NCBI GenBank assembly: GCA_016839055.1
Contig: JAEKNX010000001.1
Location: 488,751 to 552,750, forward strand
Direction: 5' to 3'
DNA: 64,000 nt
DNA from: Spirochaetales bacterium
GTDB lineage: Bacteria > Spirochaetota > Spirochaetia > UBA9216
Part shown: piece after piece, positions 34,158 to 43,459 of the stretch
Numbering within the stretch: position 1 is the stretch's first letter
Layout: each line of letters starts with the position of its first letter
The notes under the pieces: model-generated
The model's database searches: none
What the model was told of the DNA's origin: nothing
The model's input: only the letters and a program-made list of their open reading frames with translations
Translations under genes and position numbers: made by a program

Positions 34158-35588
34158 ATGGAAGACAAGAGCATATTCAGAAATATATCACCATTAGATC
34201 ATAGATATTATCTATCTAATCGTAAGACCTTTGACGAGCTTGCTGATTACATAAGCGAAGAAGCAAGCATTCTCTACTGCATAAAAGCTGAAGCAGCATT
34301 GCTGAAAAGCCATATGAGCATGTACGGTGACAAGTATCAGGATTATTTCAAGCTTGCTGATGAAATAGCTGATTCAATCACGCCTGAAGAGGTATATGCC
34401 GAAGAAGAAAAAACCCAGCATAATATCAGAGCCCTCGTTAACATAATGAAAACAAAGGTTCCGGATGAACTTAAACCCTTCATTCATCTCGGCGCTACAT
34501 CTGTAGACATCCTTGATACGGCGTCATCAATGAAATATCGCGACGCTGTCCGAAACGTGATTCTGCCGCTGCTGATTACTCTCGAACAGCAGCTTGCTGA
34601 AATATCGAGGAATGAGGCATATACCCCGCAGGTTGGACGTACTCACGGCCAGCACGCCGTTCCCATCACTTTAGGATTCGCGCTTTCCGAATACGTCTCA
34701 AGACTTGGTAAATCAATCATTGAAATTGAACGCCTTTCCACGGACCTCCGAGGAAAGCTTGCCGGAGCGGTCGGTTCATACAACTCGACAAGTATGATTG
34801 TAAAAGATCCCTATGACCTTGAAGAGCGTTATCTTGATTATCTCGGCCTCAAGGCCTCGGAACATTCCACCCAGCTGGTAGAGCCTGAGTATCTGCTCAG
34901 ACTTCTTCTTGAAATCAATGTTGCTTTCGGAATCATAGCAAATCTTGCAGATGATCTTCGAAATCTGCAGCGCTCCGAGATATCCGAGCTCCGTGAGATG
35001 TTCACATCAACTCAGGTAGGTTCATCCACGATGCCGCAGAAACGGAATCCGTGGAACTCTGAGCATGTGAAGAGTCTCTGGAAGGCTTTCAGTCCGAGAG
35101 TGATTACTTTTTTCATGGATCAGATATCGGAGCATCAGCGGGATCTTTCGAATTCCGCTTCTACAAGGTTTATCGCCGACTACCTTGCCGGTTTTACAGC
35201 TGCCGTCAGCCGGATGATTAAGATAACAGCAACCCTCTATGTTGATAAAGAAAGACTCGCGTCAAACCTTAAGTTCACCGGTGATCTGGTTCTTGCCGAG
35301 GCTGCATACATTCTCCTCTCCTGTGCGGGAGAACCCGATGCGCATGAGGTTATACGGAAGCTTACTATCGTCTGTGAACAGAAGAAATCAACACTCGGCG
35401 TCGAACTGCCCAAAGATCTGGATATCTGGAACAAAATATCGGCTAAGCTCAAAGAAACAGCCGGTCTTGACGCGACAGAGTTTTTCGCAAGTCCTGAACT
35501 CTACCGGGGTAAATCAGCGGAAAAAGCAGTCGAAATATCTGAAAAATACACTGAACTTATGACTCAGATGAAGGAGGCTCTTAAATGA
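34158..35588 (+). CDS. purB: Adenylosuccinate lyase
   Basis: Fumarase-superfamily lyase acting twice in purine synthesis (SAICAR to AICAR, adenylosuccinate to AMP). 476 residues; the N-terminus carries the typical ISPLDHRY, the middle TRVGRTHGQHAVPIT-like VGRTHGQHAVPITLG, and the family signature SSTMPQKRNPWNSE with the catalytic flexible loop. No ribosome-binding site precedes the ATG. The stop overlaps the guaB start (ATGA). It heads the run of IMP-branch enzymes and lies downstream of the candidate RNA. Confidence 0.96.
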   Translation: MEDKSIFRNISPLDHRYYLSNRKTFDELADYISEEASILYCIKAEAALLKSHMSMYGDKYQDYFKLADEIADSITPEEVYAEEEKTQHNIRALVNIMKTKVPDELKPFIHLGATSVDILDTASSMKYRDAVRNVILPLLITLEQQLAEISRNEAYTPQVGRTHGQHAVPITLGFALSEYVSRLGKSIIEIERLSTDLRGKLAGAVGSYNSTSMIVKDPYDLEERYLDYLGLKASEHSTQLVEPEYLLRLLLEINVAFGIIANLADDLRNLQRSEISELREMFTSTQVGSSTMPQKRNPWNSEHVKSLWKAFSPRVITFFMDQISEHQRDLSNSASTRFIADYLAGFTAAVSRMIKITATLYVDKERLASNLKFTGDLVLAEAAYILLSCAGEPDAHEVIRKLTIVCEQKKSTLGVELPKDLDIWNKISAKLKETAGLDATEFFASPELYRGKSAEKAVEISEKYTELMTQMKEALK

Positions 35589-37024
35589 ATATCAGAGAAT
35601 CACTGAGTTATGATGACGTACTCCTTGTACCGGGTTATTCCAATGTTCTTCCTCATACAGCTAACATCAGGACCCGGCTTGCGGGCGATATCTACCTCAA
35701 TGCACCTGTCATTTCAGCGGCGATGGACACGGTTACCGAAGAGAAACTTGCAATAGCACTTGCCCTAGAAGGCGGGGCAGGAGTAATACACAGGAATCTC
35801 TCTCCTGAAGTGCAGGCGGCCCAGGTAGCCTCAGTGAAGCGTTTTCTTAACTGGATCATAGACAAACCCATTACAGTGCTCGAAGACGCGCTGGTGGGTG
35901 ATGTGAGGAACCTGAGAAGACAATATGGGGTATCCGGCTTTCCTGTGACTGATGGAAAAGGCAAATTAGTTGGTATTATTACAGGACGTGATCTGAGATT
36001 CTGTGACAATAACAACCTGCACGTCAGGGATGTCATGACACACGACCTAGTCATTGCGGAAGGCATACCTACAACCGAAACGGCTATTGCCATGTTTAAT
36101 AAGTATAAAATTGAAAAGCTTCCGGTTGTCGATGACAACGGAATTATAACTGGTCTTGTTACGGTAAAAGACATGGAAAAGCACGGTGAGCATCCTAACG
36201 CTGCAACCGATGCCTCCGGAAGACTCATAGTAGGGGCAGCTGTTTCTCCGCAGGATTTCGAAAGGAGGCTTCCATTTCTCATAGACAGCAAGGTGGATTT
36301 CGTAGTACTCGATACAGCACACGGTGACTCTGAAAGTGTTATAAATGCGGTTGCCGCCATCAAGAAAAATTACAATATCCCTGTGATCGGCGGAAACGCA
36401 GCAACGGGTGAGGCCACTAGACGTCTCATCGATGCAGGTTCTGATGCCGTTAAAGTCGGCGTCGGCCCAGGATCAATTTGCACAACAAGAATTGTAGCCG
36501 GAATAGGGGTTCCTCAGTTCTCAGCAGTAGCATGGTGTGCTGAAGAAGCCGAAAAATCAGGAATACCAATTATCGCAGACGGCGGAATAAAATTTTCCGG
36601 TGATATTCCGAAGGCTATAGCCGCCGGCGCATCTTCAATTATGGTCGGGAATCTTTTTGCCGGGTTAAAAGAAGCTCCAGGCAGGGAAATAATCTATGAG
36701 GGAAGAATTTTCAAACAATACCGGGGAATGGGCTCAATCGGCGCTATCAGTGAGGGCTCGGGCGACCGGTATCAGATGAAAGAAGGTGACTCTCCGGTTC
36801 CTGAGGGAATAGAAGGCAGGGTGCCTTACAAGGGCGAACTAAAACCCTTTCTTCATCAACTCATCACCGGTCTGAAAAAAGGTATGAGCTATTGCGGATG
36901 TTCGGATATAAACGAATTGCGTAATTATAAAAATTTTGTTAAGATTTCCCCCGCTGGTTTACGTGAAAGTCATGCACACGACATCATGATAACCCAGGAA
37001 GCGCCAAATTATTCTAAGAATTGA
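35585..37024 (+). CDS. guaB: IMP dehydrogenase
   Basis: Oxidises IMP to XMP with NAD, the committed step to GMP. 479 residues. Catalytic Cys299 lies in [18 protein letters not shown]; the flap and K-site are indicated by [11 protein letters not shown] pair of CBS domains is inserted at about 90-205 ([39 protein letters not shown]), allowing nucleotide regulation. GGAGG is inside the end of purB, and the ATG overlaps the purB stop, so the two are coupled. Confidence 0.97.
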   Translation: MNIRESLSYDDVLLVPGYSNVLPHTANIRTRLAGDIYLNAPVISAAMDTVTEEKLAIALALEGGAGVIHRNLSPEVQAAQVASVKRFLNWIIDKPITVLEDALVGDVRNLRRQYGVSGFPVTDGKGKLVGIITGRDLRFCDNNNLHVRDVMTHDLVIAEGIPTTETAIAMFNKYKIEKLPVVDDNGIITGLVTVKDMEKHGEHPNAATDASGRLIVGAAVSPQDFERRLPFLIDSKVDFVVLDTAHGDSESVINAVAAIKKNYNIPVIGGNAATGEATRRLIDAGSDAVKVGVGPGSICTTRIVAGIGVPQFSAVAWCAEEAEKSGIPIIADGGIKFSGDIPKAIAAGASSIMVGNLFAGLKEAPGREIIYEGRIFKQYRGMGSIGAISEGSGDRYQMKEGDSPVPEGIEGRVPYKGELKPFLHQLITGLKKGMSYCGCSDINELRNYKNFVKISPAGLRESHAHDIMITQEAPNYSKN

Positions 37025-37062
37025 GACTTTTTTAGATATCGGTCGTATTAAAAAAAAGTCTC
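37023..37062 (+). repeat. Hairpin directly after guaB
   Basis: GAGACTTTTTT (37023-37033) pairs perfectly with AAAAAAGTCTC (37052-37062), 11 bp with an 18-base loop. It begins within the guaB stop codon. There is no T tail after it, so it may stabilise the 3' end of the purB-guaB message rather than terminate. Confidence 0.5.
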
Positions 37063-37071
37063 TGAAGTGTT

Positions 37072-37101
37072 TTGACAATATAAAAGGTTTTCTTGTTGTA
37101 T
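37072..37101 (+). promoter_or_regulatory. Sigma70-type promoter for purA-guaA
   Basis: Perfect TTGACA (37072-37077), 18-base spacer, TTGTAT (37096-37101). It implies an 80-base leader before purA, which contains a strong inverted repeat. Confidence 0.55.
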
Positions 37102-37140
37102 CTTTTGTTAAAAAACTTTCTTAAAATCTGTGGAAGGAAG

Positions 37141-37163
37141 TTCAAAAAATGATATTTTTTGAA
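37141..37163. repeat. 9-bp inverted repeat in the purA leader
   Basis: TTCAAAAAA (37141-37149) and TTTTTTGAA (37155-37163) with a 5-base centre. Located 26 bases before purA ATG. It could be an operator or a weak RNA hairpin; all pairs except two per arm are A-T, so it would be more stable as a DNA site than as RNA. Confidence 0.45.
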
Positions 37164-37188
37164 TTTTCAAAAAAATAAGGGGAAAATT

Positions 37189-38415
37189 ATGAATCTTGTT
37201 GTAGTCGGAGCTCAATGGGGAGACGAAGGTAAAGGTAAAATAGTCGATTACCTGGCTGAAGACGCGGATCTTATCGTCAGATTTTCGGGCGGCGCTAACG
37301 CCGGCCATACTATTGTTACAGGAGATGTAACATACAAACTTCACCTCGTTCCGTCAGGAATTATTTATCCTGATAAAAAAGTAGTGCTCGGCACTGGTAT
37401 GGCCATTGATCCGGCCGCTCTGTTTTCCGAACTTGCGACTATTAAGGAGCAGGGGATTGACTGGGAGAACAGGATTTACATATCCGACAGGGCTCATCTG
37501 GTTCTTCCGCGCTACCGCGATGAGGATATAGTGCTTGATAAAAACCGCCTCAATCCTATCGGGACAACCGGACGCGGCATGGGTGTATGCTATGCGCATA
37601 AGGCTCACCGGGACGGTATCAGAGTCGGTGATATGTATAATGAAAAATTATATGCTTCATATACCGATGAAGACCGCGGTTTTCTTGACGAATTCAAAGC
37701 GTTGATGAAGGATATGGTAATTGACCTTACCTCTTTCATGGCCGAGAACAGCGACAAGAGAGTTTTATTTGAAGGTGCTCAGGGAGTTCTTCTCGATCTT
37801 GATGTAGGAACCTATCCCTATGTTTCCTCCGGATATTCTCAGGCGGCCGGTGCCGCAATGGGCGGAGGAATTGGCCCCCGGGCAATTGACGGAGTAATGG
37901 GTGTTTTCAAGGCATATTCAACAAGGGTCGGAAACGGTCCTTTTCCGAGTGAATTTGACCCGGACAGGGAAGGTGAACTTGAGAATTATATCAGGGAAAC
38001 CGGACGTGAGTACGGTGTAACAACCGGACGTCCCAGGCGCTGCGGATATCTTGACCTTCCGGCACTGAAATACGCATGCAGGGTTAATTCCCTGGATTCA
38101 TTGGTTTTAACTCATCTCGATGTCTATGATGAGATTGATGAGATTAAAACCTGTATAGCCTATGAATGCGACGGCGAGCTAATTGAAAACTTCCCGACTA
38201 ATATCAGTCTGCTTGAGAAGGCAGTTCCTGTTACTAAATCATTCAAGGGATGGAATAAGACACTTACGCAGTGCAGAAGTTATGACGAGTTACCAACTGA
38301 AGCAAAAGAATATATAAAATTTATTGAAGACTATACGAAGACTCCAGTGGACATAGTCTCAATCGGTTATCGCCGTGAAGAAACAATTCTTAGAAAAGAA
38401 TTCTGGCAGGCATAG
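37189..38415 (+). CDS. purA: Adenylosuccinate synthetase
   Basis: GTP-dependent joining of IMP and aspartate, the first step to AMP. The start is ATG 37189 after AAGGGG; the in-frame ATG at 37159 overlaps the inverted repeat and adds non-family residues. That gives 408 residues. Family landmarks: VVGAQWGDEGKGKIVD with catalytic Asp, NAGHTIV with the catalytic His, GTTGRGMGVCYAHKA, FEGAQGVLLDLDVGTYPYVSS split here as two motifs, and TTGRPRRCGYLD. Followed closely by guaA. Confidence 0.96.
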   Translation: MNLVVVGAQWGDEGKGKIVDYLAEDADLIVRFSGGANAGHTIVTGDVTYKLHLVPSGIIYPDKKVVLGTGMAIDPAALFSELATIKEQGIDWENRIYISDRAHLVLPRYRDEDIVLDKNRLNPIGTTGRGMGVCYAHKAHRDGIRVGDMYNEKLYASYTDEDRGFLDEFKALMKDMVIDLTSFMAENSDKRVLFEGAQGVLLDLDVGTYPYVSSGYSQAAGAAMGGGIGPRAIDGVMGVFKAYSTRVGNGPFPSEFDPDREGELENYIRETGREYGVTTGRPRRCGYLDLPALKYACRVNSLDSLVLTHLDVYDEIDEIKTCIAYECDGELIENFPTNISLLEKAVPVTKSFKGWNKTLTQCRSYDELPTEAKEYIKFIEDYTKTPVDIVSIGYRREETILRKEFWQA

Positions 38416-38420
38416 CAATT

Positions 38421-39968
38421 ATGGATAGAATCCTTGTATTTGACTTTGGAAGTCAGACAACCCAGCTTATAGCCCGGCGAATACGTGATTTCGGAGTTTA
38501 CAGCGATATTGTAACGGCAGAAACCAGATGCACCGAAGAACTTCTCGACGGCGTTAAGGGGATAATCCTCTCGGGATCACCGTACTCAGTCTATGAAGAC
38601 GGCGCACCCGTTCCCGATAAATCAATTTATGAAACGGGATTGCCGGTATTGGGCATCTGTTATGGCTTTCAGCGCATGACCGCCGACCACGGCGGAAAGG
38701 TTGAAGCTCTGGAGAAGACTGAATATGGCCGATCAAAGATCAGTTATGTCGAGGACTCTCCGCTGTTTAAAGATATTCCAGATAAATTTGTGTCATGGAT
38801 GAGTCATGGCGACAGCATCGGCCGGGTCGGCGATGATTTCAATGTTATTGCTAAATCTGAACATCATACCGCCTGCGCCCGAAATGACAAAAAGAATCTC
38901 TACGGCATTCAGTTTCATCCAGAGGTTACGCATTGCGAACACGGCACAGATGTTTTAAAGAACTTTGTCATCGGAATCTGCGGCGCTGAAACAGGCTGGG
39001 ACATGGATACCTATCTCAAACAGGAGATAGAAGAGGTCAGGCAGAGAACCGGCGATAAAAATGTTCTCCTTCTGATATCCGGCGGGGTTGATTCAACCGT
39101 TGTAGGGGGACTTCTGCTGAAGGCTCTTGAGCCGTCGAAAGTGCATTTAATGTATATTGATACCGGAATGATGCGAAAGGACGAATCCGCGGAAGTCGCA
39201 ATAGGTCTTAAGAGATTAGGCGCAGAAAACCTCTATCTGATAGACGCGTCAGAGAGATTCCTCTCAGCCCTTGCAGGGGTCTCTGATCCCGAGGAAAAAC
39301 GCCGGATAATAGGCGATATGTTTATCAAGGTTCAGGAAGATGAAATAAACAAGCGACTCAAAGGAGATTATCTCCTAGCCCAGGGAACACTCTATACCGA
39401 TTTAATTGAATCAGGAAAGGGCGTCGGAAAGAAGGCCCAGGTTATCAAGTCTCATCATAACGTGCGTTCACCCCTTGTCGAAGCAAAGCGTGAAGCCGGT
39501 CTTATAATAGAACCTCTTGGAAAACTCTATAAGGATGAGGTTCGAGAGCTTGGACGAAAGGTCGGAATAGACGATCATATAATCCGGAGGCATCCCTTTC
39601 CCGGACCAGGCCTTGCCGTAAGGATTCTAGGTGATATTACCGAAGAGAAGTGTGACCTTTTACGTGAGGCTGATCATATCTTCATCAGCGAACTTAAGAG
39701 CCGGGGTCTTTATGACAAAATATGGCAGGCGTTCTGCGTACTTCTTCCGATTAAGTCGGTGGGTGTTGCGGGAGATCTCAGAGAATACGGCTTTGTACTC
39801 GCCCTTAGAGCAATCACCAGCAGTGACGGCATGACGGCGGATGTTTACCCCTTTGAAACTAAAGACATCCTAGAAATGTCATCACTTATTACAAACTCGG
39901 TACGGGGAATAGGCAGAGTCGTCTATGACGTTTCTTCTAAACCGCCAGCGACCATAGAGTGGGAATAA
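38421..39968 (+). CDS. guaA: GMP synthase (glutamine-hydrolysing)
   Basis: Converts XMP to GMP using glutamine. 515 residues with the class I amidotransferase domain first (about 1-190): oxyanion segment SGSPYSVYEDG, nucleophile Cys80 in GICYGFQ, and the His-Glu pair in QFHPEVTH. The ATP-pyrophosphatase domain follows with P-loop ISGGVDSTV, then the dimerisation domain ending PPATIEWE. It lies five bases after purA. With purB, guaB and purA it completes all branches from IMP. Confidence 0.97.
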   Translation: MDRILVFDFGSQTTQLIARRIRDFGVYSDIVTAETRCTEELLDGVKGIILSGSPYSVYEDGAPVPDKSIYETGLPVLGICYGFQRMTADHGGKVEALEKTEYGRSKISYVEDSPLFKDIPDKFVSWMSHGDSIGRVGDDFNVIAKSEHHTACARNDKKNLYGIQFHPEVTHCEHGTDVLKNFVIGICGAETGWDMDTYLKQEIEEVRQRTGDKNVLLLISGGVDSTVVGGLLLKALEPSKVHLMYIDTGMMRKDESAEVAIGLKRLGAENLYLIDASERFLSALAGVSDPEEKRRIIGDMFIKVQEDEINKRLKGDYLLAQGTLYTDLIESGKGVGKKAQVIKSHHNVRSPLVEAKREAGLIIEPLGKLYKDEVRELGRKVGIDDHIIRRHPFPGPGLAVRILGDITEEKCDLLREADHIFISELKSRGLYDKIWQAFCVLLPIKSVGVAGDLREYGFVLALRAITSSDGMTADVYPFETKDILEMSSLITNSVRGIGRVVYDVSSKPPATIEWE

Positions 39969-40532
39969 TTAGCCGATTATCGGCTTAAGCAGAATAATAA
40001 ATCCAATAATAACTAAAACTCCTCCGCCGGCTGTTTCGGCATGCCGGCCGAAGAGATTACCTATCCTACAGCCCGCGCGGGTTCCTGCCATACTTAAGAC
40101 AAGTGTTATAATTCCTGTGACTACGGCCGGCATGAATATTCCGGTTTCAAGATGTGAGAACGCGAAGCCGGCGGCCAGAGCGTCCAGGCTCGTAGCAATA
40201 GCAAGAAAGAGAAGAGTTTGTATTTTGAAATATTCGTCAGCTCCACGACAGCCTTCCCCGGCCTGCAGGCTTTCATAAATCATCTTCCCGCCTACAAAGG
40301 CAAGCAGAATAAAAGAAAGAATATGGGAAAATGATTTTATATAGCCGCTTAATATATTCCCCGCCGCCCAGCCAATTACAGGCATAAGAAACTGAAAAAA
40401 ACCGAAGAAAAAGCCTATCTTGAAGGCCTGACGCCAGCTTACAGCCGGATTTGCGCATCCGCAGGAAACTGAGACGGCAAAAGCATCCATAGCAAGGCCC
40501 ACGGCAATCGCGAGTACGGCGGCTATCGGCAA
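39969..40532 (-). CDS. mntP: Manganese efflux pump MntP
   Basis: Six-helix inner-membrane exporter of Mn(II). 187 residues, start TTG 40532 with AAAGGA upstream. Two LysE-like repeats are recognised by the metal-site motifs GLAMDAFAVSVSCG near the N-terminus and ATSLDALAAGFAF in the middle; the end is VLVIIGFIILLKP. It touches guaA tail to tail and is directly preceded by the HAD gene on the same strand. No yybP-ykoY manganese riboswitch is visible upstream because the HAD gene abuts. Confidence 0.9.
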   Translation of the reverse strand: MPIAAVLAIAVGLAMDAFAVSVSCGCANPAVSWRQAFKIGFFFGFFQFLMPVIGWAAGNILSGYIKSFSHILSFILLAFVGGKMIYESLQAGEGCRGADEYFKIQTLLFLAIATSLDALAAGFAFSHLETGIFMPAVVTGIITLVLSMAGTRAGCRIGNLFGRHAETAGGGVLVIIGFIILLKPIIG

Positions 40533-41195
40533 TTAATAGTCCTTTAGCAGAGCGGAAAGTTCACTAACCGAGCTGAAATAATAGTCACAATGCTCTCTCA
40601 TATAAGACTCAATCTCGGGAATGCTGTGTCCCCATCCGGCTCCGGCTATGGGAACTGAAGCATTCTTTGCCATTATCAGTCCGGGCTTGAGATCATCTAC
40701 CATGAGTATATCCTCAGGCGCAAAGCCGTATTTAGATTTTATCTGTTCTACGGGCCATATAGCCGGTTTTCGTTTACTGGGATCATCGTCCCAGCCGAAA
40801 ATCATGTCCGGCATAACGCTTCTGCCGTTTACCTTGTAATGCTGTTTAATCATTCCGGCCTCAGAATGAGAGACTACCGCTACAATGCCGCCTCTGCCTT
40901 GAAAATCTTTAATCAGTTCTATAATACCGTCAAAGAAATGAGGAACAGAGGCCTTATTGAACTCATGCCATATTGCGAACTCTTCCTTCATTTCCTCTTC
41001 GGAAAATCCGAGCTCATCGGTTAAAAACTCCATTATGCCCGGATTGAAATTTTTCAGGAACCAGGTATCAAGATCTACGGCCCTGGTTCCCGGACGCATC
41101 CTTTTTATAGTTTCCACATGAGCGGGATGGTGAATCTCCTTAGTACTTCGTACGGACGTGTCGTCGTGATCAAGGATCAGGCATTTATATTTCAT
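40533..41195 (-). CDS. HAD-superfamily phosphatase
   Basis: 220 residues, cytoplasmic. HAD motif I is LILDHDDTSV (nucleophile Asp9, general acid Asp11), motif II VVSHS, motif III Lys near SKRKP and motif IV MVDDLKPG. A helical cap lies between motifs I and II (about 15-95). This arrangement fits a small-molecule phosphatase of the phosphoglycolate/beta-phosphoglucomutase kind, but the substrate cannot be told. First gene of a pair with mntP. Confidence 0.8.
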   Translation of the reverse strand: MKYKCLILDHDDTSVRSTKEIHHPAHVETIKRMRPGTRAVDLDTWFLKNFNPGIMEFLTDELGFSEEEMKEEFAIWHEFNKASVPHFFDGIIELIKDFQGRGGIVAVVSHSEAGMIKQHYKVNGRSVMPDMIFGWDDDPSKRKPAIWPVEQIKSKYGFAPEDILMVDDLKPGLIMAKNASVPIAGAGWGHSIPEIESYMREHCDYYFSSVSELSALLKDY

Positions 41196-41236
41196 ACTGC
41201 ATTTCTATCATGAATATCACTTAGTTTGCAACGGGC

Positions 41237-41265
41237 TTTTCTTTATGCTGTGGATTTATTATATT
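41237..41265 (+). promoter_or_regulatory. Possible promoter of the LOG gene, leaderless geometry
   Basis: TATATT (41260-41265) ends five bases before ATG 41271, with a weak -35 (TTTTCT, 41237-41242) at 17-base spacing. No Shine-Dalgarno sequence precedes the ATG. The same -10-to-ATG distance occurs at purB and at the first V-ATPase gene. Confidence 0.35.
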
Positions 41266-41270
41266 ATGCT

Positions 41271-41840
41271 ATGCAAATAGAGACAGTCGGTATTTTTTGC
41301 GGCTCGAGTACGGGCAGTAATAACATCTACCGGGAAGAAACAATAAAACTTGCCGATTACCTTGCGCAGAACGGAAAATCTCTGGTCTATGGAGGAGGCA
41401 CGGCCGGTCTCATGGGCGTTCTTGCCGGACGAATGCTGGAGAAGGGCTGCCGGGTGACCGGAGTGATTCCTGAGATGATTCAAACTAAGGTCGGCCATCT
41501 GCCGCTCACCGAGACAATAGTAACACCGGATATGCACTCGAGAAAGCGCAAAATGTATGATATATCCGACTGTTTTATCGCGCTGCCGGGTGGAATAGGG
41601 ACGATTGAAGAAATCAGCGAAGCCTTTACCTGGCAGCAGCTGGGTTATCATTCAAAAGCGGTTTCGCTGTATAACATAAATAATTTTTTTAAATATTTCG
41701 ACAGTTTTCTTGAAGCTGCCGAAATGGCCGGTTTTATAAAGAATGTCCACAGAAGCAGGCTGATTATTGAATCCGAGCCTGCAAGACTGCTTGAGAAATT
41801 GGAATCTTATGATGGTACTACAATAGATAAATGGAGCTGA
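41271..41840 (+). CDS. LOG-family protein (cytokinin riboside monophosphate phosphoribohydrolase type)
   Basis: 189 residues from ATG 41271; the TTG at 41226 would add a non-family tail. Rossmann-type fold starting VGIFCGSSTGSN, then YGGGTAGLMG, GVIPEM and the signature ALPGGIGTIEEI, with SRKRKM in between; these are the AMP-binding and catalytic motifs of TIGR00730/LOG. Members cleave the N-glycosidic bond of AMP or cytokinin nucleotides. The bacterial role is probably nucleotide housekeeping. Four bases separate it from hslO. Confidence 0.88.
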   Translation: MQIETVGIFCGSSTGSNNIYREETIKLADYLAQNGKSLVYGGGTAGLMGVLAGRMLEKGCRVTGVIPEMIQTKVGHLPLTETIVTPDMHSRKRKMYDISDCFIALPGGIGTIEEISEAFTWQQLGYHSKAVSLYNINNFFKYFDSFLEAAEMAGFIKNVHRSRLIIESEPARLLEKLESYDGTTIDKWS

Positions 41841-41843
41841 TGA

Positions 41844-42749
41844 ATGAAGAAAGATAATATGAGCATTTTTATGCTTAATAACGGAAGATACAGGGGCGCA
41901 CTCCTTGATGCAACCGATATGGTAAGGAGCATGAGGGAAAAACATGAGACCGGAGTCATTGAGACTTTCGCCCTTGGAGAAACCTATATTGCCGCCGGGC
42001 TACTGACATCGATGCTGAAGGGGAAGGATCGCATCGGTATTGTTTTTGAATGCGGCGGTCCGTTAAAAGGCATCAGCGTAGAGGTAACCGCCGGGGGTGA
42101 TGTCAGGGGTTATCTGCAGAATAATCCGATACCTCTCGAGAAAATTCCTGAGCGCCTCGATCTTTCCAATCTGTTTGGACCAGGATTTTTATCAATAACC
42201 AAGTATCTGGAAGACAGCAAGCAGCCGTTTACCGGACAGGTTATGATAACCTATGGGAGCATAGCGAAGGATCTGGCCTACTATTACACAACATCGGAGA
42301 ATACACCTACCGCATTTAATCTCAGTGTTAAATTTGATACCGAAGGTTTACTCATAGGCGCCGGAGGAATGTACATTCAGAAGATGCCATCAAAAGAAGG
42401 AGAAACCCAGGATGAAGGGGAGGCCGAGGGCATTCAGGATGCGCTCGGCGGGATGCCTTCGATAGGTATCAGCCTTGCCGAAGGAAAAACTCTTCAGAAT
42501 ATTCTATCAGAGAATTTCGGGAAGTTTAAGCCGAATGTGATCGGCTCTAGATTTATAAGTTTTAATTGTAGCTGCAGCAGGGAACTCTTCGAATCCTATC
42601 TCTGCGCGCTGAACAGCGACGGCAAGAAAGACATCCTCGAAAACGGACCTTACCCTGTTGTCACCCTCTGTCATAATTGTAATACCAGCTATAAATTCAG
42701 CAAGAAAGAAATAGAAGAATTATTCAAAAAAAACGGAACTGTCGACTGA
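41844..42749 (+). CDS. hslO: Redox-regulated chaperone Hsp33
   Basis: Holdase activated by oxidation of its zinc centre. 301 residues. The N-terminal domain has ALGETYIAAGLLTSMLKG and the GISVEVTAGGDVRGY strand pair; the C-terminal switch has all four cysteines: Cys242 and Cys244 (NCSCS) and Cys276 and Cys279 (LCHNC). Acidic insert near 180-190. GGAG precedes ATG 41844. The stop codon lies inside a hairpin that serves the opposite strand. Confidence 0.93.
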   Translation: MKKDNMSIFMLNNGRYRGALLDATDMVRSMREKHETGVIETFALGETYIAAGLLTSMLKGKDRIGIVFECGGPLKGISVEVTAGGDVRGYLQNNPIPLEKIPERLDLSNLFGPGFLSITKYLEDSKQPFTGQVMITYGSIAKDLAYYYTTSENTPTAFNLSVKFDTEGLLIGAGGMYIQKMPSKEGETQDEGEAEGIQDALGGMPSIGISLAEGKTLQNILSENFGKFKPNVIGSRFISFNCSCSRELFESYLCALNSDGKKDILENGPYPVVTLCHNCNTSYKFSKKEIEELFKKNGTVD

Positions 42750-42756
42750 CAGTTCC
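42725..42756 (-). terminator. Intrinsic terminator of the minus-strand DUF134-Mrp operon
   Basis: A perfect 10-bp stem (42756-42747 with 42742-42733) and four-base loop, followed on the minus strand by eight T (42732-42725). It overlaps the last codons of hslO, and is oriented to stop transcription arriving from 42775. A weaker effect on hslO is possible. Confidence 0.8.
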
Positions 42757-42774
42757 GTCCTTCGGCAATGCGGA

Positions 42775-43095
42775 TTAGACCACGTCGCCGTTTTCCGGGC
42801 TCAATTGAGTTTTAATCTCGGCAAGCCTTTTTTCAAGATGTTCAGCTTCTTCTGAGAGCATGTTTTTATACTCTTCATCAGAAATACGCTGAATCCCCAT
42901 TGGGGGGAAGTTCATGCCGCGGTAACCCCCGGCCTGTCTGCCCATCCCGTTCATTCTTCCGAAACCATTCCCGCGGCCGAAACCGCGGCCGCCGCTTTGA
43001 AAGGAACCTGGTCTGTTAAACCCGTTGCAGTAACCTGCTCCGTGTCCTGTTAATGGTCCGTATCCGGCCGGACCTCTGCCGTCTCTCATTGGCAT
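42775..43095 (-). CDS. DUF5320-type Gly/Arg/Met-rich small protein
   Basis: 106 residues. The first 65 are rich in Gly, Arg, Asn, Phe and Met with the family start MPMRDGRGPAGYGPLTG; the last 40 form a charged helix (EEYKNMLSEEAEHLEKRLAEIKTQL), likely a coiled coil. AGGAGGT precedes the start. Such proteins recur beside NifX-like and Mrp-like genes in anaerobes; no activity is known. Last gene of the operon. Confidence 0.75.
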   Translation of the reverse strand: MPMRDGRGPAGYGPLTGHGAGYCNGFNRPGSFQSGGRGFGRGNGFGRMNGMGRQAGGYRGMNFPPMGIQRISDEEYKNMLSEEAEHLEKRLAEIKTQLSPENGDVV

Positions 43096-43120
43096 AAGAT
43101 ACCTCCTGTATCAATTATGG

Positions 43121-43459
43121 CTAATTAGCATCCAGTCGGCCTTCTTTGAAGGCACTATATGCTTCCTTAACTGTCATGTTTCCCGCCCCGATATATATTT
43201 TCAGTTCTGATTTTTTTAGAACTTCCGCGGCATTTCCTCCTGGGCCGTTTCCGGTAATCAGAATGTCCGGCGACAGGTCGAAGAGTTTTTTAGCTGTCTG
43301 AGGTCCTGCACCGTGGGCGGCGTTCTGTATGGCGGTGTTGTCCTCAATCAGCGTCTCCTCAGATTCATCATCATAAAGAAAGATGTAATCCGTTCTTCCG
43401 AATCTCGGATCCATCTGTGAATCCCAATCCTTTCCCTTTGTAGTAAATGCAATTCTCAT
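43121..43459 (-). CDS. NifX/NifB-type dinitrogenase iron-molybdenum cofactor domain protein
   Basis: 112 residues, single-domain FeMo-co-binding fold: MRIAFTTKGKDWDSQMDPRFGR at the start, AAHGAGPQTAKKL and ILITGNGPGGNAAEVL. No nif genes are near, so a role in iron-sulfur cluster handling or as a metal-cluster carrier with the adjacent ATPases is more likely than nitrogen fixation. Its ATG overlaps the stop of the upstream ATPase gene (ATGA). Confidence 0.85.
   Translation of the reverse strand: MRIAFTTKGKDWDSQMDPRFGRTDYIFLYDDESEETLIEDNTAIQNAAHGAGPQTAKKLFDLSPDILITGNGPGGNAAEVLKKSELKIYIGAGNMTVKEAYSAFKEGRLDAN

Noticed and set aside
35692..36363. 223-codon minus-strand frame inside guaB
   Set aside because: Low-complexity Ser/Thr/Pro composition and full overlap with guaB; a shadow.
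39971..39985. AGCCGATTATCGGCT palindrome at the guaA/mntP junction as terminator
   Set aside because: Three-base loop, six pairs and no T tail in either direction.
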